From: Vogesella oryzae
Lineage (GTDB): Bacteria > Pseudomonadota > Gammaproteobacteria > Burkholderiales > Chromobacteriaceae
Direction of reading: 5' to 3'
Assembly: GCF_902829295.1 (NCBI RefSeq)
Contig: NZ_CADEPL010000020.1
Span: forward strand, 100,933-164,932
Length of the DNA: 64,000 nucleotides
Part shown: positions 26,492-35,228 of the stretch, piece by piece
How the letters are laid out: every line of letters begins with the position of its first letter
Position numbering within the stretch: the stretch's first letter is position 1
Notes under the pieces: model-generated
What the model was told of the DNA's origin: nothing
Seen by the model: the letters and a program-made list of their open reading frames with translations, nothing else
Databases searched by the model: none
Made by a program: the position numbers and the translations under genes

Positions 26492-29183
26492 GGCGGCTGA
26501 CACGGTGGACAGTTTGGGATCCCGAACGCCCGCAGCAGCACGCCGCCGGCGCCGCAACGTCTTTCTGACGGCGGTCACGCTGGTGCTGCTGACGGTAGGC
26601 ATCGCCACCGGCGCGGTTCTGTGGCGACTGCACAATGACGCCCTCGAGCGGCAGTTTGCGCTGGCCGGCCTGACCGCGCGCGCCATGGAAGACCAGCTGA
26701 CCCAGAGCCTCACCGTGGTGGAGCACACCCTCACCCTGGCAGGTAGTGATCCGCAGGCGCGCCAGCGGCTGGCGTTCTACCTGCAGCAGGCACCCTACCT
26801 GCGTTCGGTTGCGCTGGCCGATTCCACCGACCGCATCCGCCACAGCTCCAATGCGGCCAACCTTGGCATCGCACTGGATCGCCGCATGTTCATGCCGCAA
26901 AGTACGGCGCCGGTGGCGGTGTTGCGCAGCGGGTCACTGTTTGCCGGCCGCGATTTCGCCGATCTGCGGAGCGCCCCCCGGCAGCCGGCGGACAACCTCA
27001 GTTTCATTCCGCTCCTGCTGGATGTCCCGCAGCCGGACGGCAGCTGGCATACGGTCGTGGCTGCACTGAATACCGATTACTTCCTGAACTTTTACACCTC
27101 GCACCTCACAGCCTTGCATGGCCAGATTGCGCTGCTGCGTTACGATGGCAGCCTGCTTATCCGCAGCAATCCGCAGCCTGCTGCCACGGTATACAGCCCG
27201 GCACTGCGTATCCGGCTGGCACAGAGCGAAGCAGGCAGTTTTACGGAACAGCTGGCGGATGGCCGCCAGCTGATCACCGCCTACCGGGCATCTCGCGTCT
27301 ATCCATTCATCATCGCGGTGCGGCTGGATCGCCAGCAGATACTGGCCAACTGGCGGCATGAGGCCAATTTCGCGGTTGCGATGGTTGGCAGCATCCTGCT
27401 GCTGCTGATCGGCATGGCCAGCGTGTACTACCTGCGCTTCGAGAAACTGGAAGCCCGCCGTCAGCGCGATGAAGAACAGCTGCGCATTGCCGCCGCCGCG
27501 TTCGAATCGCAGGAGGGCATTTTCGTTACCGATGCCGACAACACCATCCTGCGGGTCAACAGCGCCTTCAGCACCATTACCGGCTACAGCGAAGCAGAAG
27601 CCGTCGGCCAAACCCCGCACCTGCTGAGTTCGGGCAAACATCCACAAGCGTTTTACGACGAGATGTGGCGACAGTTACAAAGCTGTCGCTTCTGGAGCGG
27701 TGAAATCTGGAACCGTCGCAAGAGCGGCGACATTTATCCGGAGTGGCTCACCATCACCGCGGTAAGCGATGCGCAAAACCACATCAGCCACTACGTTGCC
27801 ACGCTGACGGATATCACCCAGCGCAAACGTGCCGAGGAAGAAATCCGTAATCTGGCGTATTACGACCCGCTGACCCGGCTGCCGAACCGCCGCCTGTTGC
27901 TGGAACGCCTGCAGCAGGCAGTCGGCAGTGCCGGACGACGCGGCAACGAAGGCGCGCTGCTGTTCATCGACCTGGATAACTTCAAGACCCTGAACGATAC
28001 CCTCGGCCACGACATGGGCGACTTGCTGCTGCAGGATGTTGCCCTGCGGCTGAACCAGTGCGTGCGCGAAGATGACACCGTGGCCCGGCTCGGGGGCGAT
28101 GAGTTCGTGATTTTGCTGCCCAACTTAAGTAAAAACCACGACGAAGCGGCCAAGCTTGCGCAGCGGCTGGGTGAACGCATCCGGCTGGCACTGAACGTGC
28201 CCTACGACCTGGCTGGCCATGACTACCACGCCACCCCCAGCATCGGCATTGCCATGTTTGCCGATGGCCAGCACAACGGCGACGAGTTGATGAAACGCGC
28301 CGACCTGGCCCTGTACAGCGCCAAGGCCGCCGGCCGCAATGCGGTGCATTTCTTTGACCCGCAGATGCAAAAGAACCTGAGCGAACGCGCCAGTCTGGAA
28401 GCGGCGCTGCGCCAGGCCGTGGCTGGCGACCAGCTACGCCTGCTGTACCAGCCGCAGATTGACCACACCGGCACGATCTATGGCGCGGAAGTGCTGTTGC
28501 GCTGGCAGCACCCGACGCTGGGGCTGCTAAGTCCGGACCGTTTTATTGCACTGGCGGAAGAAACCGGGCTGATCATCCCCATCGGGCAATGGGTGCTGGA
28601 ACAAGCCTGTCTCCAGCTACAGCAATTCAGCCTGCAGCCCGCCATGGCGGGCCTCAGCCTGTCGGTGAACATCAGCATCAGGCAACTGCGGCAAACAGAT
28701 TTTACCGTCCAGGTACAGCGCATACTCGCCGCCAGCGGTGCGCCGCCGCAACGGCTGGTACTGGAACTTACCGAAAGCGGACTGGTAGACGATATCGAAG
28801 CCAGCAGCCGCAAGATGGCACCACTACGGCACAGCGGCGTGCAGTTTGCGCTGGATGATTTCGGCACCGGCTATTCGTCACTTGCCTACCTGAAAAAACT
28901 GCCGCTCGACCAGCTGAAAGTTGACCAGTCCTTTGTGCGCAACGTCATGCACGACCAGCACGATGCCGCCATCGTACGTACCGTCATTGTGCTGGCCCGG
29001 GCGCTGAACCTGAACGTCGTGGCCGAAGGCGTGGAAACCGCAGAGCAGCTGGCATTTTTACAGCAACAAGGTTGCCATAATTATCAAGGCTATCTGTTTG
29101 GCCAGCCGATGCCGTTGTCGGAACTGCTTGCCCTGCATATGGGCGCCACAGCCACCCCAAGCAGCGCCCCGCTGAGCGCCTAG
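26478..29183 (+). CDS. Membrane PAS-GGDEF-EAL cyclic-di-GMP enzyme
   Basis: Up to 901 residues. The start is a TTG at 26478 overlapping the previous gene by 14 bases, or more likely a GTG at 26505 placed behind GAGG. Order: helix about 27-49, periplasmic domain about 50-303, helix about 304-327, PAS about 345-450, GGDEF about 465-625, EAL about 637-885. The cyclase loop is RLGGDEF with an RxxD inhibitory site (REDD). The EAL part has EVLLRW, ELTESGL, DDFGTGYSS and KVDQSFV, so both activities look intact. Translational coupling to the binding protein is the key context. Confidence 0.9.
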   Translation: MLSTEAADTVDSLGSRTPAAARRRRRNVFLTAVTLVLLTVGIATGAVLWRLHNDALERQFALAGLTARAMEDQLTQSLTVVEHTLTLAGSDPQARQRLAFYLQQAPYLRSVALADSTDRIRHSSNAANLGIALDRRMFMPQSTAPVAVLRSGSLFAGRDFADLRSAPRQPADNLSFIPLLLDVPQPDGSWHTVVAALNTDYFLNFYTSHLTALHGQIALLRYDGSLLIRSNPQPAATVYSPALRIRLAQSEAGSFTEQLADGRQLITAYRASRVYPFIIAVRLDRQQILANWRHEANFAVAMVGSILLLLIGMASVYYLRFEKLEARRQRDEEQLRIAAAAFESQEGIFVTDADNTILRVNSAFSTITGYSEAEAVGQTPHLLSSGKHPQAFYDEMWRQLQSCRFWSGEIWNRRKSGDIYPEWLTITAVSDAQNHISHYVATLTDITQRKRAEEEIRNLAYYDPLTRLPNRRLLLERLQQAVGSAGRRGNEGALLFIDLDNFKTLNDTLGHDMGDLLLQDVALRLNQCVREDDTVARLGGDEFVILLPNLSKNHDEAAKLAQRLGERIRLALNVPYDLAGHDYHATPSIGIAMFADGQHNGDELMKRADLALYSAKAAGRNAVHFFDPQMQKNLSERASLEAALRQAVAGDQLRLLYQPQIDHTGTIYGAEVLLRWQHPTLGLLSPDRFIALAEETGLIIPIGQWVLEQACLQLQQFSLQPAMAGLSLSVNISIRQLRQTDFTVQVQRILAASGAPPQRLVLELTESGLVDDIEASSRKMAPLRHSGVQFALDDFGTGYSSLAYLKKLPLDQLKVDQSFVRNVMHDQHDAAIVRTVIVLARALNLNVVAEGVETAEQLAFLQQQGCHNYQGYLFGQPMPLSELLALHMGATATPSSAPLSA

Positions 29184-29276
29184 CTGCGGGCCGCGCGATG
29201 TGCTGCGGCGCCTTGCAGCGCAATACGAATGGGCAAGCCTGCCGCGACGGCAGCACTGCTACGCGCCAAGCCGGCG

Positions 29277-30194
29277 TCACGGCCCGACAGGCAGAGAAGG
29301 CGGCGTGTCCTGGCAGACAGACAGCAGCTGGGCACGCAGCCATTGATGCACCGGGTCGCCTTCCAGCCGGCCATGCCACAACATCGACACGGTGAACGGT
29401 GGCAGTGCTAGCGGCAGCGCAAAAGCAAACATCCCCTGCTGCAAGTTGCCGCTATGCCGCTCCGGCACCGTGGCCACCAGTCCGCTGTGGCGGGCCAGCG
29501 CCAGCGCAGCAGCGAAACCGCCCACCGACGTGACGATGCGCCGCGATGCACCTTGCGCCTGCAGCGCACGGTCTACCGGCTCGTTCCCCATGCCGTGGCG
29601 GCTGTCGGCCACATGCTCGCAGGCCAGATAACGCGCCAGCGTCACCTCGCCGCTGGCCAGCGGGTGCGACTGGCTGACCACGCCGACAAAGCGATCCCGA
29701 AACAGCGCCCGCACCCGCAGCTGCTGGGCCGGCAGCCGCCCGACCACCGCGGTTTCCAGATCGATCTCGCTTTCATGCCGGGCGCGGGTGTCACGATCGA
29801 CCTTGGGCAGGAAGTCGAGCCGGATTCCCGGCGCCGCCTGGCGCAACCGGTCCAGCAGCGGCGGGCCAAAATTTTCCACAAACCCGTCACTGCACAGCAG
29901 CACGAAACGGCGGCTGACCTGCGCCGGGTCCAGCAAGGCGGCCGGGCGCAGCACCTGTTCTGCCGCCTGCACCAGCCCCTTCACCTGCTCCCGCAACGCC
30001 ACGGCCCGCGGCGTGGGCAGCAGGCCGCGGCCGGCGCGCACCAGCAAGGGGTCGCCGGTGGCATCGCGCAGGCGCTGCAAGGTACGGCTCATGGCCGACG
30101 GGCTTAGCTGCAACCGGCGGGCCGCCCGCGCCACGCTGCCCTCTTCGAGCAGGACATCGAGCGCAATCAGCAAATTGAGATCTGGCATGGTCAT
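29277..30194 (-). CDS. LysR-type regulator divergent from an MFS transporter
   Basis: 305 residues from MTMPDLNLLIALDVLLEEGSV; upstream in-frame sequence is not LysR-like. The helix-turn-helix spans about 5-62 (RAARRLQLSPSAMSRTLQRL) and resembles the NodD/SyrM-type subgroup that starts DLNLL. It is divergent from the MFS gene 167 bp away and probably regulates it. The ligand is unknown. Confidence 0.88.
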   Translation of the reverse strand: MTMPDLNLLIALDVLLEEGSVARAARRLQLSPSAMSRTLQRLRDATGDPLLVRAGRGLLPTPRAVALREQVKGLVQAAEQVLRPAALLDPAQVSRRFVLLCSDGFVENFGPPLLDRLRQAAPGIRLDFLPKVDRDTRARHESEIDLETAVVGRLPAQQLRVRALFRDRFVGVVSQSHPLASGEVTLARYLACEHVADSRHGMGNEPVDRALQAQGASRRIVTSVGGFAAALALARHSGLVATVPERHSGNLQQGMFAFALPLALPPFTVSMLWHGRLEGDPVHQWLRAQLLSVCQDTPPSLPVGP

Positions 30195-30361
30195 CCGCCG
30201 AGCATAGCAGCAATTCGACAATGCGGCGTTACATGCACTATTCGAATGCAATTCGTGCGTCTTCCGCCACATGTCGGACCACCCTAGGCTTACAGCGTCA
30301 ACATCACCGGCGCCCCGCCACACCGCGCCGGCCCGATCCACACGCCTTAACGGAAACGCAT

Positions 30362-31768
30362 ATGCCTACCCTACATTCGCCCACGGCCAGACCGCGTCTG
30401 GCCATGTTCTCGCTGGCCCTTGCCATGCTGTTGTCTGCGCTGGGCACCAGTATTGCCAACATTGCCCTGCCGACGCTGGCCAGCGTGTTTGCCGCCAGCT
30501 TCCAGCAAGTACAGTGGATCGTACTGGCCTACCTGCTGCCGCTGACTGCCCTCATCGTCAGCATCGGCCGGCTCGGCGACTTGCTGGGCCGGCGCAGGCT
30601 GCTGCTGGCCGGCGTCAGCCTGTTCAGCCTGGCAGCGCTGGCCTGCGCCACTCCCAGCCTGCCGCTACTGCTGCTTGCCCGGGCATGCCAGGGCATGGGG
30701 GCTGCCACCATGATGGCCTTGAGCATGGCCGTCGTCGCCGACATCGTGCCGGCCGAGAAAACCGGCACCGCGATGGGGCTGCTGGGCACCACCTCTGCGG
30801 TCGGCACCGCGCTGGGACCATCGCTGGGCGGCGGCTTGATCGCGCTTTTCGGCTGGCAGGCGGTATTTGTCATCCAGTTCCCTCTCGGCCTGGCCGCACT
30901 GCTGCTGATGGCCAGCAGCTTGCCGGCAGACCCGCCGGCAGCCAGCCGGCCAACCCGCGGCTTCGATCTGCCCGGTACGCTGCTGCTGGCGCTGGCCCTG
31001 CTGGCCTACGCACTGGGCATGACCCAGCGACATGGTGCTGCCGGCGGTGCCAGCCTGCCGCTGCTGGCGATGGCCGGCGTTCTGGGGCTGGCCTTCGTGC
31101 AGCACCAGCGCCGCGCCGCCGCGCCCTTGCTCAGCCTGTCGTTGTTGCGCCAGTCCGCCATGCGCAGCGGCCTCATCATGAGCCTGCTGGTATCGACGGT
31201 GATCATGGCCACGCTGGTGGTGGGACCGTTCTATCTGAGCCGCAGTCTCGGGCTGGCGGCAGCGCAGCTTGGCCTGGTGATGTCGTGCGGCCCGCTGGCG
31301 GCCGCCTTGTGCGGTGTTCCGGCCGGCAAGCTGGTAGACCGCTACGGCCCGCAAGACATGACCGTGGGCGGTCTGGCCGCCATGCTGGCCGGCTGCGGCG
31401 CCCTGGCCTGGCTGCCTGCCAGTCTTGGCGTGCCGGGTTACCTGCTGGCCCTGATTACCGTGACCTCCGGCTATGCGCTGTTTCAGGCCGCCAACAACAC
31501 CATGGTGATGCGCGGCCAGGCGCCCGGCCAGCGCGGCCTCATTGCCGGCCTGCTCAACCTGTCCCGCAATCTGGGGCTGATTACCGGCACCGCGCTGATG
31601 GGCGCGCTGTTCGCCGCGGCAAGTGGCAGCCATCCGATTACCGCCGCCACGGCGGTGGCCACGGCCACCGGCCTGCACACCACCTTCACCGTGGCCGCCA
31701 GCCTGATCGCCGTGGCCATCGTACTGGCCTGGCAACAGCGCCGGCCGCCGCTGGTCCAGCCCGCCTGA
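30362..31768 (+). CDS. MFS transporter (DHA2, 14-helix type)
   Basis: 468 residues; the membrane-rich body begins near residue 13 (LAMFSLALAMLLSALGTSIANIALPTL). The loop motif GRLGDLLGRRR is present and the QGMGAATMMALSMA helix matches drug exporters. Export of a toxic compound is inferred, the substrate unknown. Start at ATG 30362; the upstream frame is unconserved. Convergent with the AraC-family gene 9 bases on. This gene lies in the longest stretch of the window without GTTGGCCGC words. Confidence 0.88.
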   Translation: MPTLHSPTARPRLAMFSLALAMLLSALGTSIANIALPTLASVFAASFQQVQWIVLAYLLPLTALIVSIGRLGDLLGRRRLLLAGVSLFSLAALACATPSLPLLLLARACQGMGAATMMALSMAVVADIVPAEKTGTAMGLLGTTSAVGTALGPSLGGGLIALFGWQAVFVIQFPLGLAALLLMASSLPADPPAASRPTRGFDLPGTLLLALALLAYALGMTQRHGAAGGASLPLLAMAGVLGLAFVQHQRRAAAPLLSLSLLRQSAMRSGLIMSLLVSTVIMATLVVGPFYLSRSLGLAAAQLGLVMSCGPLAAALCGVPAGKLVDRYGPQDMTVGGLAAMLAGCGALAWLPASLGVPGYLLALITVTSGYALFQAANNTMVMRGQAPGQRGLIAGLLNLSRNLGLITGTALMGALFAAASGSHPITAATAVATATGLHTTFTVAASLIAVAIVLAWQQRRPPLVQPA

Positions 31769-31777
31769 AGCACCGGC

Positions 31778-32737
31778 TCAGCCGGGCGTGGCGGCCTGGA
31801 ATGTCTGCCGCCAGGCGCTGGGCGCGACGCCGAACGCCTGGCGGAAATGCAGCCGCAACGAGGCGGCCGAGCCGAAGCCCGCCTGCTGCGCGATCTGCTC
31901 CACCGGCAGCGCACCGCTTTCCAGCAGCTGCTGCGTCAATGCCAGCCGCTGCGCCAGCAGCCAGCCCTGCACCGTACTGCCGGTCAGCTGGCGAAAGTGG
32001 CGGGTAAAGGTGCGCCGGCTCATCAGCGCGCGGGCCGCCAGACTGTCCAGCGTGTGCGGCTGCTGCAGATTGGCGCGCACCCAGTCCAGCAACCCGGCCA
32101 GCCGGCCGTCCCGCGCGCTTTCCGGCAGCGGCTGTTCGATGTACTGCGCCTGCCCGCCCTGGCGGTGCGGCGGCGTCACCAGCCGTCGCGCCACACTGTT
32201 GGCCGCAGCGGCACCACTGAGCTGGCGCAGCAGGTGCAGGCAGCAATCCAGCCCGGCGGCGGTGCCGGCCGAAGTCAGCAGCGAGCCGTCATCCAGGTAC
32301 AGCACATCGGCATCGACAGTCACCGCCGGGAAGCGGTGGGCAAAATCGTCAGCATAGGCCCAGTGGGTGGTGGCACGGCGGCCATCCAGCAGCCCGGCCT
32401 GCGCCAGTACGTAGGCGCCCAGGCACAAGCCGACAATGCGCGCACCGCGATCGTGTGCCGCGCGCAAGGCGGCCAACAGTGGCGCCGGCGCGGTTTCGGC
32501 CGGATCGCGCCAGCTGGGCACGATCACCACGTCGGCGGTGTCCAGCGCCTCCAGCCCCGCCGCCGGCAACAGGCCAAAACCGGCGGAGCTGGCCAGCGGA
32601 GCGGCCTCGGCGGCACACACCTGCAGCCGGTAAGCCGGCGCTTGCAGGCGGTTCTCGCCGAACACCACACAGGGTACCGACAGATGGAACGGGCTGATGC
32701 GGTCAAATGCCACCACGGCAACACGGATTTCGGACAT
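31778..32737 (-). CDS. GlxA-type AraC regulator (DJ-1/PfpI domain plus helix-turn-helix)
   Basis: 319 residues from MSEIRV, preceded by CCGGAG. The N-terminal DJ-1/PfpI-like domain (about 1-180) has the elbow GLCLGAYVLAQAGLLDGR with a Cys. The C-terminal AraC domain (about 215-315) has two helix-turn-helix units, LDSLAARALMSRRTFTRHF and VEQIAQQAGFGSAASLRLHF. It is divergent from the isochorismatase-like gene (118 bp) and is its probable regulator. One 9-mer copy at 32198-32206. Confidence 0.92.
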   Translation of the reverse strand: MSEIRVAVVAFDRISPFHLSVPCVVFGENRLQAPAYRLQVCAAEAAPLASSAGFGLLPAAGLEALDTADVVIVPSWRDPAETAPAPLLAALRAAHDRGARIVGLCLGAYVLAQAGLLDGRRATTHWAYADDFAHRFPAVTVDADVLYLDDGSLLTSAGTAAGLDCCLHLLRQLSGAAAANSVARRLVTPPHRQGGQAQYIEQPLPESARDGRLAGLLDWVRANLQQPHTLDSLAARALMSRRTFTRHFRQLTGSTVQGWLLAQRLALTQQLLESGALPVEQIAQQAGFGSAASLRLHFRQAFGVAPSAWRQTFQAATPG

Positions 32738-32855
32738 GACGGACTCCGGCACACAGATGGCCCGATCTTAACGTAAATTGTCATCCGGGCCACTCGTGAC
32801 GGCGGCATGGCGGCGGCACACTGCCGTCATCGCCAGCCCACACCAGGAGAGCAGC

Positions 32856-33479
32856 ATGAGTAGCCCGAAACGCGCCTTGATCGTCATCGACGTACAGAAC
32901 GAATACTTCACCGGCAAGCTGGGCATCAGCTATCCGGACCCGGCCATCACCCTGCCCAACGTTGGCCGCGCCATGGATGCGGCCAGCGCCGCCGGCATCC
33001 CGGTGGTGGTGGTGCAGCACATCACCCCGCCGGGCACGCCGATTTTTGCCGAGGGCAGCCACGGCGCCGCACTGCATCCGGACATCGCCGCCCGCCCGCA
33101 TGACCACCTGATCAGCAAGCAGCTGGCCAGCTGCTTTACCGGCACCGACCTGGCCGACTGGCTGCGCGCACGCGATATCGACACGCTGAGCATCGTCGGC
33201 TACATGACACACAACTGCGATGCCGCCACCGTGCTGCACGCCAGCCACGATGGCTGGCAAGTGGAACTGCTGGCCGACGCCAGCGGCTCGCTGCCGTACC
33301 GCAACCGCGCCGGCAGCGCCAGCGCCGAGGAAATCCACCGCGTGTTTACCGTGGTGATGCAGACCGGCTTTGCCGCAGTGGTCAGCACCGACGACTGGAT
33401 TGCCGCGGTTGCCGCCGGCCAGCCTGCCGGCAGCACCGAAGGCGTGCTGGGCTCGCATCTGCAGGCCGTAGCGCAGTAA
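32856..33479 (+). CDS. Isochorismatase-family cysteine hydrolase
   Basis: 207 residues from the ATG after AGGAGAG. Catalytic triad: Asp in VIDVQNEY (residue about 12), Lys in ISKQLASCF (about 89) and Cys in GYMTHNCDAA (about 118). Family members hydrolyse amides or enol ethers such as nicotinamide, N-carbamoyl compounds or isochorismate; I cannot tell which. Controlled probably by the divergent GlxA-type gene. One 9-mer copy at 32961-32969 encodes Val-Gly-Arg. Confidence 0.9.
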   Translation: MSSPKRALIVIDVQNEYFTGKLGISYPDPAITLPNVGRAMDAASAAGIPVVVVQHITPPGTPIFAEGSHGAALHPDIAARPHDHLISKQLASCFTGTDLADWLRARDIDTLSIVGYMTHNCDAATVLHASHDGWQVELLADASGSLPYRNRAGSASAEEIHRVFTVVMQTGFAAVVSTDDWIAAVAAGQPAGSTEGVLGSHLQAVAQ

Positions 33480-33482
33480 GCC

Positions 33483-33500
33483 GCGGCCAACGTTGGCCGC
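33483..33500. repeat. Palindromic GTTGGCCGC pair after the isochorismatase gene
   Basis: GCGGCCAACGTTGGCCGC, a perfect 18-bp palindrome 4 bases after the stop and followed by eight A residues. It serves as part of a double terminator with the next hairpin. Confidence 0.85.
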
Positions 33501-33508
33501 AAAAAAAA

Positions 33509-33540
33509 CCGCCAGTCTTGCCTGACTGGCGGCTTTTTTT
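33509..33540. terminator. Bidirectional terminator between convergent genes
   Basis: CCGCCAGTC, loop TTGCCT, GACTGGCGG followed by CTTTTTTT, and preceded by AAAAAAAA for the other strand. A classical bidirectional rho-independent terminator for the isochorismatase gene (plus) and the DsbA-like gene (minus). Confidence 0.93.
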
Positions 33541-33556
33541 ACTGAAATTTTCTCGC

Positions 33557-34252
33557 CTACTGGCAACCGTCCGGCGTGCACAGCGGGCCATCGGCCGCCA
33601 CCTGGGCGGCGGCACCGGCCAGCAGGCCTTGCAGGTAGCCGGCAAACGCCTCCGGTTTGCCGAGGAACGCCGACAAATCCACCCGCTGCAAACGGCCATC
33701 CAGCTCCAGCAGCAGCGAGGGGAAGCCGCGCAGGCCGTGCGCCGCCATGTCGCGGTGGCTGCGGCCAACGTGGCTGGCGAATTCGCCCTGCTGCCGCTGG
33801 TATTCGGCGGCGAAGGCCGCACCATCCAGCCCCAGCTCCACCGCCAGCTGCTGCAATACCGTGACATCGGCAATGCGCTGCCCGTCTACGTAATGCGCCT
33901 GCTGCAGCCGGTGCAGCATGGCCAGTCCAGCCACGCCCAGCGCCTCGGCAGCGAGGATCGCCAGCGTTGGCGGCGTGCTGTCGAATACCGCGCCGCTATC
34001 CAGCAGCAGGCCGTTGAAGTAGCCATCGCCGAACGGCTGGCCGCTCAGTTGCCGGATGCGCGCATCGTGACCCATCACGTACTGGCGCAGCTGCGGCGTC
34101 ACCGGCTGGCGGTTCGGGCCGCTCATCATCGCGCCGGCGTGCAGCGCGATGGCGAGGCCGTCAACCTTGGCCGCAGCGGCCAGCAACGGTGCCGCGCCGT
34201 AACACCAGCCACACAGCGGGTCGTAGTAGTAATGCAGGGTGGCTTTTACCAT
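33557..34252 (-). CDS. DsbA-family thioredoxin-fold protein
   Basis: 231 residues, no signal peptide, so probably cytoplasmic like FrnE. The redox motif CGWC is in YYDPLCGWCYGAAP (residues 14-17), and the cis-Pro loop is near GFPSLLLE. It ends CTPDGCQ with two extra cysteines, as in some FrnE-like proteins. It overlaps the upstream metallo-beta-lactamase-fold gene by 7 bases (ATGGTAA), so the two are coupled. One 9-mer copy at 33761-33769. Confidence 0.88.
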   Translation of the reverse strand: MVKATLHYYYDPLCGWCYGAAPLLAAAAKVDGLAIALHAGAMMSGPNRQPVTPQLRQYVMGHDARIRQLSGQPFGDGYFNGLLLDSGAVFDSTPPTLAILAAEALGVAGLAMLHRLQQAHYVDGQRIADVTVLQQLAVELGLDGAAFAAEYQRQQGEFASHVGRSHRDMAAHGLRGFPSLLLELDGRLQRVDLSAFLGKPEAFAGYLQGLLAGAAAQVAADGPLCTPDGCQ

Positions 34253-35109
34253 TTCATCTCACCTTTGTTCACCTTGGCGCCAATATCCAGCGCCAGCCCC
34301 ATGCCGGCCTGCGGGTAGGCGCGCTGCATGGCGGCAATCAGTTCGGCGGCATTACCCGCCTTGCCCGCCTCGCGGTCAAAACGCTGCAGGTAGGTGCGAG
34401 TGTAATCGATGGCCGACGCATCCAGCGCGCTGCCGGCGGCCATGTGCCCCGGCACCACGATGGCCGGTTTCAGCGCCGCCATCTCGTCCAGCTGTGCCAG
34501 CCAGGCCTGGCGCTCGGCCGGCTGTCGGGTGTCGGCGGTCCACACGTGCAGGCCGCTGAACAGCGCGACGTTGCCGGCAATGGCGTGCAGCGACGGAATC
34601 CACACATACGGGCGATGCGCCAGCACGCCGCTGGTGCCGCGCAGCTCGATCTTCTCGCCATCCACGCTCAGGCTGTTTTCACGCAGCGCCGTCGGCACGA
34701 TCGGCTGCTGCGGCGCGTTGGCTCCCATCTTCGGCCCCCAGAACGCCAGCTTGCCGGCCAGCTTGGCCTGGATCTGCGCCGTCACCGCCGGGGTGGCCAC
34801 CACTTGCGCCAGCGGGAACAGCTGCTTCAGCACCTCGGCGCCAAAGTAATAATCCGGGTCGGCATTGCTGATCAGGATGGTCTTCAGCGTCTTGCCGCTG
34901 TCCAGCACGTTGGCCGCAATGCGGTAGCCATCGGCGCGGGTAAAGCCGCTGTCGATCACCAGCGCTTCGTGCTCGCCGCTGACCACCACGGCGTTGGCGT
35001 GGAAGCTGCCTTCGCCGGCGTTGTAGACCTTCAGTTGCAGCGGTTGCGCGGCTTGGGCGGCGGTGGCGCTCAGGGCCAGGGAGGCAGCGATCAGCGTGGT
35101 GCGAAACAT
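34246..35109 (-). CDS. Exported metallo-beta-lactamase-fold protein with altered metal motif
   Basis: 287 residues from the ATG after AAAGGACACACC; an upstream ATG five codons earlier is possible. Signal peptide about 1-20 (ending ATAAQA). The MBL fold is recognisable (EALVIDSGFTRADGYRIAANVL, then ISNADPDYYFGAEVL, and VVPGHMAAGS near the end), but the usual HxHxDH metal motif reads NADPDY, losing its histidines. Activity is therefore doubtful or atypical. First gene of a two-gene unit with the DsbA-like gene; divergent LysR gene at 35229. Confidence 0.85.
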   Translation of the reverse strand: MFRTTLIAASLALSATAAQAAQPLQLKVYNAGEGSFHANAVVVSGEHEALVIDSGFTRADGYRIAANVLDSGKTLKTILISNADPDYYFGAEVLKQLFPLAQVVATPAVTAQIQAKLAGKLAFWGPKMGANAPQQPIVPTALRENSLSVDGEKIELRGTSGVLAHRPYVWIPSLHAIAGNVALFSGLHVWTADTRQPAERQAWLAQLDEMAALKPAIVVPGHMAAGSALDASAIDYTRTYLQRFDREAGKAGNAAELIAAMQRAYPQAGMGLALDIGAKVNKGEMKW

Positions 35110-35228
35110 GGTGTGTCCTTTCATGGCGGCAACAGCCGCGGGGTTGATGGACGCCACTATAATTTCTCTATCCGCGCAGATAAACGCGATAAACTGCGCA
35201 TATTTGTTGCACAAATCGGCCAAATCAT

